Shown: in pieces, positions 17,046 through 26,080 of the stretch | How positions within the stretch are numbered: the first letter of the stretch is position 1 | How the letters are laid out: each line of letters starts with the position of its first letter | NCBI GenBank assembly: GCA_004195045.1 | Contig: SGBC01000001.1 | Coordinates: forward strand, 248,001-312,000 | DNA: 64,000 nucleotides | Direction: 5' to 3' | Source of the DNA: Candidatus Acididesulfobacter guangdongensis | GTDB lineage: Bacteria; SZUA-79; Acidulodesulfobacterales; Acidulodesulfobacteraceae | Made by a program: the position numbers and the translations under genes | The notes under the pieces: model-generated | What the model saw: only the letters and a program-made list of their open reading frames with translations | Databases searched by the model: none | What the model was told of the DNA's origin: nothing

Positions 17046-18149
17046 TTATACATTAAATCTGAAGTGCATAATATCGCCGTCTTTAACAACATAATCTTTG
17101 CCTTCTAATCTTAAAACGCCCATCTTTGAGGCATTCGCTTCAGAACCGGCTTTGATAAAATCATCGTAAGAAATAACCTCAGCTCTGATAAAACCTTTTT
17201 CAAAGTCTGAATGTATTGTTCCTGCAGCCTGCGGAGCTTTAAAGCCGTTTTTAATTTCCCAAGCTCTAACTTCCTGTTTTCCCTGTGTAAAAAATGTAAT
17301 TAACCCTAATAACTTGAAACTCTCTTTAGCAACAATGTCTAAAGCTGAGCTGTCAAGTCCGAAGTCTGACAGAAAAGCTTTTTTATCGGCGTCATCAAGC
17401 TTGGAAAGTTCTTCTTCTAATCTTGCGCATAACTTTATAACCGGTATGTTTCTTGAAGATGCTATTTTTGATATATCGTCAATTTCTTTATTTGAACTTT
17501 CAGGATGGATAAATTCTTCGTCAACGTTTAATACATATAAAAAAGGTTTTATAGATATTATTCCAAGAGATTTCAATAAATTTTTTTCTTCTTCTGAAAA
17601 ATCTTCGCTATTCAGATTTCCGTTATCTGATAAGGTTTTACTGACACTTTGCAAAAAATCCAGATTCAGCTTGGCAGTTTTATCACCGCTTCTGGCAATT
17701 TTTTCAAGTTTTTGAAGGTGCTTGCCGATTATCTCAAGGTCGCTCAGAGCAAGTTCAGTATTTATTATTTCTAAATCTCTGACGGGGTCAACGCCTCCTT
17801 CAACGTGCACTACGGTTTCTTCTTTAAATACTCTTATCACCTGAATAATCAAATCCACTGTTCTTACGTGCGAAAGAAACCTGTTGCCTAATCCTTCTCC
17901 TGAGGACGCTCCTTTAACAAGCCCCGCAATATCAACAAATTCAACGTACGTAGGGGTTATTTTATCAGGTTCGACGACTATATCGGCTAACTTAAAAAGC
18001 CTTTCATCGTTCAGGGGTTTAATACCTATATTGGGGTCAATTGTACAGAACGGATAATTGCTTGATTCTGCGTTCCCTGAAGTTATTGCATTAAAAATGG
18101 TTGATTTACCTACGTTCGGTAAACCGACGATACCGCATTTTAATCCCAT
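17046..18149 (-). CDS. ychF: Redox-regulated ATPase YchF
   Basis: 367 residues, the usual length for this Obg-related P-loop protein that prefers ATP over GTP and binds ribosomes. The G1 loop GLPNVGKST is at residues 8-16, DIAGLVKGAS is the G3 region with the typical non-catalytic continuation, and a C-terminal TGS-like domain ends in EGKDYVVKDGDIMHFRFNV. It starts 4 bases after pth ends, so it is translationally linked to pth as in many bacteria. It is the last gene of the prs-rplY-pth-ychF run. Confidence 0.95.
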   Translation of the reverse strand: MGLKCGIVGLPNVGKSTIFNAITSGNAESSNYPFCTIDPNIGIKPLNDERLFKLADIVVEPDKITPTYVEFVDIAGLVKGASSGEGLGNRFLSHVRTVDLIIQVIRVFKEETVVHVEGGVDPVRDLEIINTELALSDLEIIGKHLQKLEKIARSGDKTAKLNLDFLQSVSKTLSDNGNLNSEDFSEEEKNLLKSLGIISIKPFLYVLNVDEEFIHPESSNKEIDDISKIASSRNIPVIKLCARLEEELSKLDDADKKAFLSDFGLDSSALDIVAKESFKLLGLITFFTQGKQEVRAWEIKNGFKAPQAAGTIHSDFEKGFIRAEVISYDDFIKAGSEANASKMGVLRLEGKDYVVKDGDIMHFRFNV

Positions 18150-18153
18150 ATTA

Positions 18154-18810
18154 TCAATTTTTTAAAATAGAATTGAACTTATTTGCCGTTTTAGTCAATC
18201 CGTCGCTAATCAGTGAAATTAAAATATCGCTTAACATATTAAGAATATCCGGCATTTGTTTAATTTCATCTTTTAAAAATCGACCAAGTACATAATCAGC
18301 GCCGGTTTTAAATTTATTTCTCATTTCAGAATTAATGCCTAATTTCAATCTTAAGAATTCTTTGCTCTGCAGTGAACTTATTATTGAAATAATACCGTTA
18401 TGAGATCCTCCGCTTCCGCCGAATTTTATCTTAATTTTGCCGTAATTTAAATCAAGGTCGTCATGAATTACTATTATTAAAGGGGCATCATCGTCGTCCG
18501 TCGATTTATTTCCATTTTCTTTTGTTCCATTTTTAAAGCAAAAAATATTATGTTTTTTTAATACTTCTTTTACGGCTGTCCCGCTCAGATTCATAAATGT
18601 TAAGGGTTTTATCAGATAAACATTTCTATTATCCGCCACCGAATCTGAAAATGTCCTGCTTGAAACGGCATAATTTTTTTTATGCGCAAAATCAGGAAAA
18701 GAATTCGATTCTGCAAAATAATCAACCGCTATAAAACCAAAATTATGGCGCGTATACTTATACTCAATTCCCGGATTCCCAAGTCCAAATATAAATATAT
18801 CTGATGTCAT
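18154..18810 (-). CDS. pth: Peptidyl-tRNA hydrolase
   Basis: 218 residues; the family is usually 185-195. The enzyme frees tRNA from stalled peptidyl-tRNA. Family signature FGLGNPGIEYKYTRHNFGF contains the catalytic His22; later motifs are LIKPLTFMNLSG and VIHDDLDLNYGKIKIKFGGSGGSHNGI. A short Asn/Lys/Asp insertion (NGNKSTDDDD, about residues 98-112) sits between strands and explains the extra length. It is followed immediately by ychF and preceded, 200 bases upstream, by rplY. Confidence 0.95.
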   Translation of the reverse strand: MTSDIFIFGLGNPGIEYKYTRHNFGFIAVDYFAESNSFPDFAHKKNYAVSSRTFSDSVADNRNVYLIKPLTFMNLSGTAVKEVLKKHNIFCFKNGTKENGNKSTDDDDAPLIIVIHDDLDLNYGKIKIKFGGSGGSHNGIISIISSLQSKEFLRLKLGINSEMRNKFKTGADYVLGRFLKDEIKQMPDILNMLSDILISLISDGLTKTANKFNSILKN

Positions 18811-19015
18811 AGTCTCCCAACAGCGATTGTGCAGTATTTAAGCTTTTATTAGCCGAATCTATTTTAAAATTCCATCTGGATTACACAATAAAACAAACAT
18901 CAATAAAAAACAGTTAATGAACTTCGCTGCACTCCGTTTAGATATTTATCCGCATCGATAAATTAATGGGCTTTCATAGCGGATGTTTTCGTACAATCTG
19001 TTCGTCTATTTTGTT

Positions 19016-19663
19016 CTATTCTTTTTTTGACTGCGGCTGAGATTTTGCGGCAGCTGGCTGCTCTGCGGCTTTAGGCTGTTCTTCCTCAGTTTTTTGTGTT
19101 TCTTCTTCAACAGTCGGCTCGGCGACCATGACGACGGCAGTCTCAGGATCGGTTATCAGTTCAAGTCCATCTCCTATTTTTAAGTCTCCCGCATGAAGTA
19201 TATCGCCTACTTGCAGCTCCGTCACATCAACATTTATGGTATATACTATATCTTTAGGGAATCCGGATATTACAATATGCCTCATTAGAGGTTCTAATAT
19301 TCCGCCCATTTTAATTCCCTCGGCTTTTCCGACAAAGTTCAATGCAGCTTCTATTTCTATTTTTTCATTCATTGAAACTTCATGAAAATCAATGTGTATA
19401 ACATTATCTTTAACGGGGTCTTTTTGAATTTCTTTAATTACTGCGGTTTTTCCGTTTATTTCCGGTTTATCGCTGTTAACGCTAATAAATGATGAAATAG
19501 ACGTCTTGGCAAATGTTTTATAAAATTCTTTGGAATTTAACGAAATTGACACCGGACTGGAATGTTTACCATATATAATGCCGGGGATAAATCCATTTTT
19601 CCTTAAATCTTTCACATTATCTTTCTTTTGTCTTGTATCGATATTTAAATTAATTATTTCCAC
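19016..19663 (-). CDS. rplY: 50S ribosomal protein L25 (Ctc/TL5 form)
   Basis: 215 residues. The N-terminal L25 domain (about 1-93; RKNGFIPGIIYGKHSSPVSISL) binds 5S rRNA, followed by the TL5/Ctc C-terminal beta domain (about 95-185) and an unstructured Glu/Gln/Ala/Lys tail (about 186-215). It starts with GTG, preceded by AAGGAG 8 bases upstream. Position after prs and before pth is the conserved order in many bacteria. Confidence 0.94.
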   Translation of the reverse strand: MEIINLNIDTRQKKDNVKDLRKNGFIPGIIYGKHSSPVSISLNSKEFYKTFAKTSISSFISVNSDKPEINGKTAVIKEIQKDPVKDNVIHIDFHEVSMNEKIEIEAALNFVGKAEGIKMGGILEPLMRHIVISGFPKDIVYTINVDVTELQVGDILHAGDLKIGDGLELITDPETAVVMVAEPTVEEETQKTEEEQPKAAEQPAAAKSQPQSKKE

Positions 19664-19814
19664 TTATATCTCCTTTTTACTTATTTATTTGTTATATAGT
19701 AATTATATTGCAGCTAACTTATTTTTTTATATTTTTCATTATTTTGTTTTTCATTAATTTACAGAAAAATATATTATACCAGATTTTTAAGTAATATATA
19801 ATATATATAATTAA

Positions 19815-19870
19815 CTTTAATCCTGCAATAGAAAGTTATCTACTCGGAAAAGGTGTCTGACACCTTTTCC
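19815..19870. repeat. Dispersed palindrome, copy 3, with shared flank
   Basis: A perfect 25-base palindrome (19846-19870) lies 11 bases past the prs stop. The adjoining 31 bases (19815-19845) reappear, inverted, at 55806-55848 next to copy 6, where a 12-13-bp piece is duplicated. A common mobile or amplified ancestor is implied. As a hairpin it could also end prs transcription. Confidence 0.85.
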
Positions 19871-19881
19871 TTACCTTTTCC

Positions 19882-20829
19882 TTAAAGAAAAAGAGAGCTG
19901 ACCGAATCTTCGTCGTATATTCTTTTTACCGCTTCGCCCAGAAGAGTGGCTACACTCAATATTTTAATTTTTTCCGAACTTTTTAATTTATCTTTCTGGT
20001 CAATGGTATCCGTAATTACCAGCTCTTTAATAGGCGAATCGTTTATTTTATCAATGGCGCTTCCCGATAATACGCCATGCGTTGCCATCGCTATAATCTC
20101 TCTAGCGCCGTTTTCTTTCAGCGCGACGGCTCCCTGCGTGATAGTTCCCGCAGTATCTATCATATCGTCCAGCATAAGCGCTACTTTATCTTTCACGTCT
20201 CCGATAACATTCATTATTTCTGCAACATTCGCTTTGATTCTCCGTTTGTCAATTATTGCCAAGGTTGCGCCCAGATGTTTTGCAAAAGCTCTTGCCCTTT
20301 CTACTGCTCCGGCATCTGGCGCAACAACAACAAGATCAGATATATTGTATTTTTTTTCTTTTACGTATTTGACTATAATCGGCACGGCATAAAGATGGTC
20401 TACCGGAATATTAAAAAATCCCTGTATCTGTCCCGCATGCAAATCCATTGCCAGAACGCGGTTTACCCCTGCGGTAGTAATTAAATCGGCAACTAATTTG
20501 CTTGTTATAGGCACTCTTGAAGCAGTTTTTCTATCCTGCCTCGCATATCCGTAATACGGAATAACGGCTGTTATTCTTTTTGCCGACGCTCTTTTCATGG
20601 CATCTACCATTATCAAGAGTTCCATTAAATTTTTATCCACCGGCGTAGATGTTGATTGAACTATAAATATATCATTGCCCCTAACATTTTCATTGATATT
20701 TGTAAAAGTTTCTCCGTCGCTAAAGCTGTACACTTCGGCATCTCCGAGAGGAATGCAGAGATAATCCGCCATTTTTTTAGCTAATTCATAATTAGAATTA
20801 CCCGTAAATAATTTTAATCTGTCCAGCAT
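19882..20829 (-). CDS. prs: Ribose-phosphate pyrophosphokinase
   Basis: 315 residues, the canonical length. It makes PRPP from ribose 5-phosphate and ATP for nucleotide, His, Trp and NAD synthesis. Motifs: GNSNYELAKKMADYL at the start, FSDGE and NVRGNDIFIVQSTSTP (ATP binding), YGYARQDRK flexible loop, VVAPDAGAVERARAFAK, and LMLDDMIDTAGT (the PRPP-binding loop). It lies between tRNA-Gln and rplY on the same strand, an arrangement common in proteobacteria. Confidence 0.96.
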   Translation of the reverse strand: MLDRLKLFTGNSNYELAKKMADYLCIPLGDAEVYSFSDGETFTNINENVRGNDIFIVQSTSTPVDKNLMELLIMVDAMKRASAKRITAVIPYYGYARQDRKTASRVPITSKLVADLITTAGVNRVLAMDLHAGQIQGFFNIPVDHLYAVPIIVKYVKEKKYNISDLVVVAPDAGAVERARAFAKHLGATLAIIDKRRIKANVAEIMNVIGDVKDKVALMLDDMIDTAGTITQGAVALKENGAREIIAMATHGVLSGSAIDKINDSPIKELVITDTIDQKDKLKSSEKIKILSVATLLGEAVKRIYDEDSVSSLFL

Positions 20830-20966
20830 GCGATTATTCCCCTCATTTAATTAAGTGAAACAGTTATAATATAGAAAATTGTTAACGACAAACTTACAAG
20901 CTTCTAATCTCAATAATTACCGTAAAATGAAAAAAATCTTTAAATAATGGCATTACATATAAAAAC

Positions 20967-21041
20967 TGGCTGGGGCGGGAGGATTCGAACCTCCGAATGC
21001 AGGAATCAAAATCCTGTGACTTGCCGCTTGTCGACGCCCCA
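20967..21041 (-). tRNA. tRNA-Gln (anticodon UUG)
   Basis: On the minus strand acceptor TGGGGCG (21041-21035) pairs with CGCCCCA (20977-20971); the discriminator is G and CCA is encoded. The anticodon stem CAGGA/TCCTG closes a TTTTGAT loop with anticodon UUG, and the T arm contains GGTTCGAATCC. It lies between spoVG and prs, likely co-transcribed with them. Confidence 0.95.
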
Positions 21042-21240
21042 ATAAAACAAAAAATATATATTATAATGTTAAAACTATAAACAAAAATACAAAACAAAAC
21101 GGACATATATAATTAAATTAAAACAAATAATTAATAAATAATTTAATATATCAATTGTATTTAATATGCTGTTTCTTTTATTTTTATAAGCCGCAAGAAA
21201 CTTATATAACTTAATAGGTTATATGAATTAATAGTTAAAG

Positions 21241-21534
21241 TTAATAATCTTCGTCATCGTCATTATTATTACTGCCGCTGCCTGCTATCTTTTCATTATA
21301 TGCCTTTAACACGGCAGATTCTATTAAATTTCTCGTGTCGTTATTTAATGGATGCGCTATATCTTTAAATATTCCGTCTTTTCTTTTTTTACTCGGCATT
21401 GCAACAAAAAGTCCGTCTTTTCCGTTTATAATTTTTAGGTCTCTGACTACAAAGCAGTTGTCAAATGTAATAGCTACATAAGCTTTTAATTTCTCTTCAT
21501 TAACAGGAAAAACATTAACTTCGGTAATCTGCAT
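21241..21534 (-). CDS. spoVG: SpoVG family regulator
   Basis: 97 residues, typical for SpoVG, a small nucleic-acid-binding protein known to bind DNA and RNA in Firmicutes and spirochaetes and also present in deltaproteobacteria. Conserved features: MQITEVNVFPV, AYVAITFDNCFVVRDLKII, and the helix with MPSKKRKDGIFKDIAHPLN. The C-terminus is an acidic Asn/Asp tail (GSNNNDDDEDY). A GGAGG site precedes the ATG. It lies between ispE and tRNA-Gln in what looks like one operon. Its target in this organism is unknown. Confidence 0.93.
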   Translation of the reverse strand: MQITEVNVFPVNEEKLKAYVAITFDNCFVVRDLKIINGKDGLFVAMPSKKRKDGIFKDIAHPLNNDTRNLIESAVLKAYNEKIAGSGSNNNDDDEDY

Positions 21535-21581
21535 ACAAGAACCTCCAAATTTAGCCGTTAATCTCAGGCTTTTTATTCAAA

Positions 21582-22676
21582 TTAACTTTTCAATTGATTT
21601 AGTTTTTCTTTAAAATCAGTTTCTCCTAAAAATTTAAACTTTATTTGACTGCTGAATGTTTTATTTTCAATATCGGCTATATATGCAGACGCATCTTTTG
21701 CAGTTTTGAATACTCCAAACATTGCCGATCCGCTGCCGGACAGCATACCGGCTTCCGCCTTTGCTTTTTTGTCCGTCCTCTGTTGAATTGTAAAATTTTT
21801 AATATCTTTCAGCACTGGATACATATCTAATATTACGTCTTCGAAATCATTTTCAAATTCCGAGCCAATGCCTAACTCGCTTAAATCGTTTAAATCCTTT
21901 AACTTGACTGCCTCGCAATAATTTTCCGCATTTATGCTGTCGGATTCATTTGCGCTGTTTGTATTTTTTAATATGTCAAGTTTAGAACTAAAGTTCAAAT
22001 TCAATATATTATAGTAATTTATTTTTTTTGTCAATACCAAATCATCAAAGGCTTCATATGCTGCTTTAGTCGATATTCCAAATTTCGGCACAATCACTGC
22101 TATGTAATATTTTTTGAGCGATTTTTCTGCTATAGGTATTATTATTTCGCCGTTTCCAGCAACAAGCGCATCTTTTTCCTTTAAAAAAAAGCTGACATCG
22201 GAACCCAATTTTACAGCGATACTGTTTAATTCGTCATAATTCAGAGGATTATTATATATTCTGTTTAAAATATTAAGCATCCCTGCGGCATCGCTTGAAC
22301 CGCCTCCCAAGCCCGCCTGCATTGGAATATTTTTTTCGACGGCGGCATTGATATATTTATTTTTTAAATTAATTTTATTAAAAAATAGATTAGAAGCTTT
22401 AATAATTAAATTATCATCGTCCGACAATTTCTTTTCAAGATTGTCTGCATATTCTTCCAATTCTTTTTTATCTAACTGCTTTAAGATAGTTTTGCCAGGA
22501 ATAACCTTAAGCTTATTTCCGTCTTCGTTTATTTTGAATGTTATTCTGTCAAAAACAGATACCCTTCTGATTATTGAAAAAATATAGTGTAAATTATTTG
22601 CGGGATTTTTTTCGCCTATTTTTAAGACAAAGTTGACCTTTGCGGGAGCCAAATAAGTATAGTTTAAATACTCCAC
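21582..22676 (-). CDS. ispE: 4-diphosphocytidyl-2-C-methyl-D-erythritol kinase
   Basis: GHMP kinase of the MEP isoprenoid pathway, phosphorylating CDP-methylerythritol. Motifs: LAPAKVNFVLKIG near the N-terminus, and the ATP-binding PMQAGLGGGSSDAAGML. The C-terminal GSGSAMFGVF segment is the third GHMP motif. The frame is open to 22754, but the extra residues are the 3' end of nuoN in another frame. GTG at 22676, giving 364 residues, puts the AKVN motif near position 15 as in the family; the exact start is uncertain because no strong Shine-Dalgarno is visible. Either way it overlaps the nuoN end slightly, linking isoprenoid synthesis, needed for quinones, to complex I expression. An Asn/Ser/Glu-rich stretch (about residues 230-270) makes it longer than usual. 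Confidence 0.9.
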   Translation of the reverse strand: MEYLNYTYLAPAKVNFVLKIGEKNPANNLHYIFSIIRRVSVFDRITFKINEDGNKLKVIPGKTILKQLDKKELEEYADNLEKKLSDDDNLIIKASNLFFNKINLKNKYINAAVEKNIPMQAGLGGGSSDAAGMLNILNRIYNNPLNYDELNSIAVKLGSDVSFFLKEKDALVAGNGEIIIPIAEKSLKKYYIAVIVPKFGISTKAAYEAFDDLVLTKKINYYNILNLNFSSKLDILKNTNSANESDSINAENYCEAVKLKDLNDLSELGIGSEFENDFEDVILDMYPVLKDIKNFTIQQRTDKKAKAEAGMLSGSGSAMFGVFKTAKDASAYIADIENKTFSSQIKFKFLGETDFKEKLNQLKS

Positions 22677-24292
22677 AATGATGTTACCGATCTGGATGCA
22701 AAACTGATAAACGGCTGAGGAAATATGCCGAGTATCAAAGTAAAAATTAAACATATAATAACGGCTATAATCAAAGCGGATGTCGTCGATTTCAGCAAAA
22801 CAGTTTCCGTTAATGCAGTCTTACTGACGATGCCGCCGGATGCGTGCGATTGCAAATCATTATCAGTATTAACGGCATTTATAATTATATTATTTCTGCC
22901 GTTTGGTAAATTTAACTGTTCGCCGTTATTGTTATTATCCGACATATACATCTTGACAATTATTTTAAGATAGTAATATGCCGCAAATGCGCTATTTAAT
23001 AACGCTATAACAACAAGCCAATAATAGCCGGATTTAATTGCGGCTGAAAACACAAAAAATTTTCCCATAAATCCCGCCGTTACGGGTATTCCCGCAAGCG
23101 ACAGCAGAAAAAAAGAAAATGCGGCGCCTGCAAGCGGATATTTATATCCCAGACCTGAATAGCTTTTTATGTCAACAGATGTTAAATTTAAATTTTCAAA
23201 CATAATAATAATTGCAAAGGCTCCAGCCGTCATAAAAACATATGCCAGCAGATAGAATAAAGTTCCTGATATCCCATAGTATCCGCCCGCTATAACGCCA
23301 ATCAATATATAACCTGCCTGAGCAATAGACGAATAAGCTATGAGCCGTTTTAAATCGGTCTGCAGCAGAGCTGCAAAATTTCCGAACGTCATCGTCAATA
23401 TTGCTAAAATCCATAAAATATTATAGAAATTAAACACGTTGAAATTATATATAGATGTAAAAACTCTAATAAAAACACCGAAAGCGGCAATTTTTATCCC
23501 TGTCGCCATAAGATTGGTAACAGGCGTCGGGGCTCCGTCATAACTGTCCGGCGTCCATGCGTGAAATGGGAATAAAGACATTTTAAATGCCAGTCCCACC
23601 AGCAGCAAAATCAATCCTATTACCAAAAAAGTATGCACATTATAAGCATGGTATAATAATTTATAATTTTGCCGAGACATAAAATTATGTATTTTATATA
23701 AACTTAAATGTCCTGTCGCGGCATATATAAAAACAGAACCGAACAATAAAAAAGCGGAGGCGAAAGTGCCGAGCACAAAGTATTTCATTGCTGCTTCGGT
23801 GCTTCTTGATTCACCTTTTAAATAACCGGTTAAAATGTAGGCGCATATAGACATAAATTCAATTGACAGAAAAATCATAATGAGGTTAATCGAAGATACT
23901 AAAAGCATCATCGCAGAAACCGAAAACAGAACGAGACTATAATACTCGGGTATTAAAACATTGCGCGTATCAAAATAATTTTTTGACATTAAAATAGTAA
24001 GAAAACCGGATAATAATATAGCCGTAAATAAAAATACATCAAATTTATCAAAAACGATTGAGCCGTAAAAACCCTTTATTGTATGGTCTGACAGCATAAA
24101 AAGATAAAGAAAAGAAAACGCAATACCTATTAAAGCCAAATAATAAGAATTTACGCTATTCTTAGAAGAGTTATTAAACAATCCTGCCAATAAAATCAAA
24201 AAAGCAAAAACTATCAGCACCGCTTCCGGCATTATACTCAGTAAACTTTTCTCAAGATAGTACCCGTTATAAATTTGCGCTAAATCAAGCAT
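22664..24292 (-). CDS. nuoN: NADH-quinone oxidoreductase subunit N
   Basis: 542 residues, a proton-pumping antiporter-like subunit of complex I with about 14 membrane helices. Motifs LSIEFMSICAYILTGYLKGESRSTEAAMKYF (conserved Glu and Lys of the channel) and FKMSLFPFHAWTPDSYDGAPTPVT are clear. A polar loop near residues 455-495 (Asn/Asp/Gly-rich) interrupts the C-terminal helices and is longer than usual. The gene overlaps nuoM by 8 bases and ispE by about a dozen. Confidence 0.95.
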   Translation of the reverse strand: MLDLAQIYNGYYLEKSLLSIMPEAVLIVFAFLILLAGLFNNSSKNSVNSYYLALIGIAFSFLYLFMLSDHTIKGFYGSIVFDKFDVFLFTAILLSGFLTILMSKNYFDTRNVLIPEYYSLVLFSVSAMMLLVSSINLIMIFLSIEFMSICAYILTGYLKGESRSTEAAMKYFVLGTFASAFLLFGSVFIYAATGHLSLYKIHNFMSRQNYKLLYHAYNVHTFLVIGLILLLVGLAFKMSLFPFHAWTPDSYDGAPTPVTNLMATGIKIAAFGVFIRVFTSIYNFNVFNFYNILWILAILTMTFGNFAALLQTDLKRLIAYSSIAQAGYILIGVIAGGYYGISGTLFYLLAYVFMTAGAFAIIIMFENLNLTSVDIKSYSGLGYKYPLAGAAFSFFLLSLAGIPVTAGFMGKFFVFSAAIKSGYYWLVVIALLNSAFAAYYYLKIIVKMYMSDNNNNGEQLNLPNGRNNIIINAVNTDNDLQSHASGGIVSKTALTETVLLKSTTSALIIAVIICLIFTLILGIFPQPFISFASRSVTSLWSI

Positions 24293-25826
24293 TGAACAAC
24301 CCCATTTTTGCTTTAATTAAATTATAAGCGTATTTATTATGTTCTATTATATTTACAAAATGAACAACGGTCGGATTTATTCTGCTTAAAAATACATCCG
24401 GATATAAACCTATGAAAAACATTAAAAAAATTAGCGGCAAAACGGTCATTATCTCTCTAAGCGTCATATCTTTAAAGTCCTCATTTTTTTGATTTGTTAT
24501 ATCCTGAAACATAACTCTTTGAAACATCCATAACAAATAAACCGCGGCAAAAATAATACCGCTTGCTGCAAATACGGTAAATATCGTATATTGTTTGAAC
24601 GACCCGACTAAAATTAAGAATTCACCGACGAACCCGTTTAATCCCGGCAGTCCGACCGAAGACAAAACAGCTATCATAAATAAGGCGGCAAAAATAGGAG
24701 CTTTTTTAGCTAAACCGCCAAAATCTGCAATAAGTCTTGTATGGCGTCTTTCGTAAAGCATTCCTACAAAAAGAAAAAGTGCGCCCGTAGAAATACCGTG
24801 ATTTATCATCTGCAGAACCGACCCGTCAACGCTGACCGCAGTCATAGCAAACAATCCGAGCATTATAAAACCCATATGGGATACGCTTGAAAAAGCGACT
24901 AATCTTTTTAAATCTTTCTGCACTATAGAAACTAATGCCCCGTATATTATGCTGATGACCGCAAGAACAAGTATGACGGGAGTGAGTATAAGCGCCGCCT
25001 CAGGCATTAAAGGAATTGCAAATCTGAAAAAACCGTAAACGCCGAACTTCAGCAAAACGCCCGCCAAAATAACGCTCCCTGCGGTAGGTGCTTCGGTATG
25101 GGCATCAGGCAGCCATGTATGAAACGGAAACACAGGTACTTTAACCGCAAACCCTAAGAATATAGCTATAAACAGGACTATTTGCAGCGTTAAGGGAATA
25201 TTAGTGTTATACAGCTTTAATAAATTAAATGTAAAATCGCCTGTTTGATTGTAATGCAATATAAATATCGTAATAAGTCCAAAAAGCATTATCAGCGAAC
25301 CGGCTAACGTATATAAGACAAATTTTACGGCTGAATAGATTCTTCTTCCCGAGCCCCACATACCTATAATAAAATACATAGGAATAAGCATAAACTCCCA
25401 GAACAGGTAAAACAGCAGAACATCTAACGAAGCAAATGTTCCGAGCATAAACGTTTCCAGCACAAGCATTAAAATAACAAATTCTTTAACGTGGTCTTTA
25501 ATATATTTATAGCTTGATAATAAAGAAACGAACGTCATAAGCGTGGTAAGCAGTATCATAAACAAACTTACACCGTCAATACCGAGAAAATAAGACGCTC
25601 CAAATTCCCTTATCCAGCTGAATCTTTCTATAAATTGAAACTCATAAGTATTTGACTTAAAGTATATAAATAAAAATAGAGAAATTACAAATTCTGCTAA
25701 TGACAAAACAGTAGCAAGGTTTCTCAACAGCCCTTCCGCCTTTTTATTTACGAAAACCAATATAAGGGCGGACAGCAGAGGAAAAAAAATTATTATCGAT
25801 AAAATATACTTTAAAAAAATACTCAT
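24285..25826 (-). CDS. nuoM: NADH-quinone oxidoreductase subunit M
   Basis: 513 residues with about 14 membrane helices. Channel residues occur in LVLETFMLGTFASLDVLLFYLFWEFMLIPMYFIIG, and the FPFHTWLPDAHTEAPTAGSVILAGVLLKFGVYG signature is the classic NuoM segment with its conserved Lys. It is the middle antiporter-like subunit of the membrane arm, preceded by nuoL across a 250-base spacer and overlapping nuoN. Confidence 0.96.
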   Translation of the reverse strand: MSIFLKYILSIIIFFPLLSALILVFVNKKAEGLLRNLATVLSLAEFVISLFLFIYFKSNTYEFQFIERFSWIREFGASYFLGIDGVSLFMILLTTLMTFVSLLSSYKYIKDHVKEFVILMLVLETFMLGTFASLDVLLFYLFWEFMLIPMYFIIGMWGSGRRIYSAVKFVLYTLAGSLIMLFGLITIFILHYNQTGDFTFNLLKLYNTNIPLTLQIVLFIAIFLGFAVKVPVFPFHTWLPDAHTEAPTAGSVILAGVLLKFGVYGFFRFAIPLMPEAALILTPVILVLAVISIIYGALVSIVQKDLKRLVAFSSVSHMGFIMLGLFAMTAVSVDGSVLQMINHGISTGALFLFVGMLYERRHTRLIADFGGLAKKAPIFAALFMIAVLSSVGLPGLNGFVGEFLILVGSFKQYTIFTVFAASGIIFAAVYLLWMFQRVMFQDITNQKNEDFKDMTLREIMTVLPLIFLMFFIGLYPDVFLSRINPTVVHFVNIIEHNKYAYNLIKAKMGLFNA

Positions 25827-25968
25827 ATAATTTCCTGTATAATTTCCTGTTAGATAAATAATATATTTCTTAAGTTAATTAAATTTTCTATAATCACCGA
25901 TGTAATTAATATAATAAACATAATAAACTAAATGATAAAGATGCTTTCATGCGCTCTATATATGCCAT

Positions 25969-26080
25969 ACTAATCTAAAATTAATATTTGTATTCGGCAT
26001 TGCATATTTTAACTTCATTTCATCACTAATCTAAAATTAATATTTGTATTCGGCATTGCATATTTTAATTTCATTACATT
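25969..26080. repeat. 56-bp tandem duplication downstream of nuoL
   Basis: Two nearly identical copies (25969-26021 and 26025-26077) with period 56 contain TTGTATTCGGCATTGCATA. The second copy abuts the nuoL stop codon. No gene is seen in the rest of the 25827-26080 spacer. Confidence 0.88.

Noticed and set aside
16902-17108. Small plus-strand frame overlapping the MarC-family stop
   Set aside because: It overlaps the 3' end of ychF by 63 bases, lacks a convincing ribosome-binding site and resembles no family.
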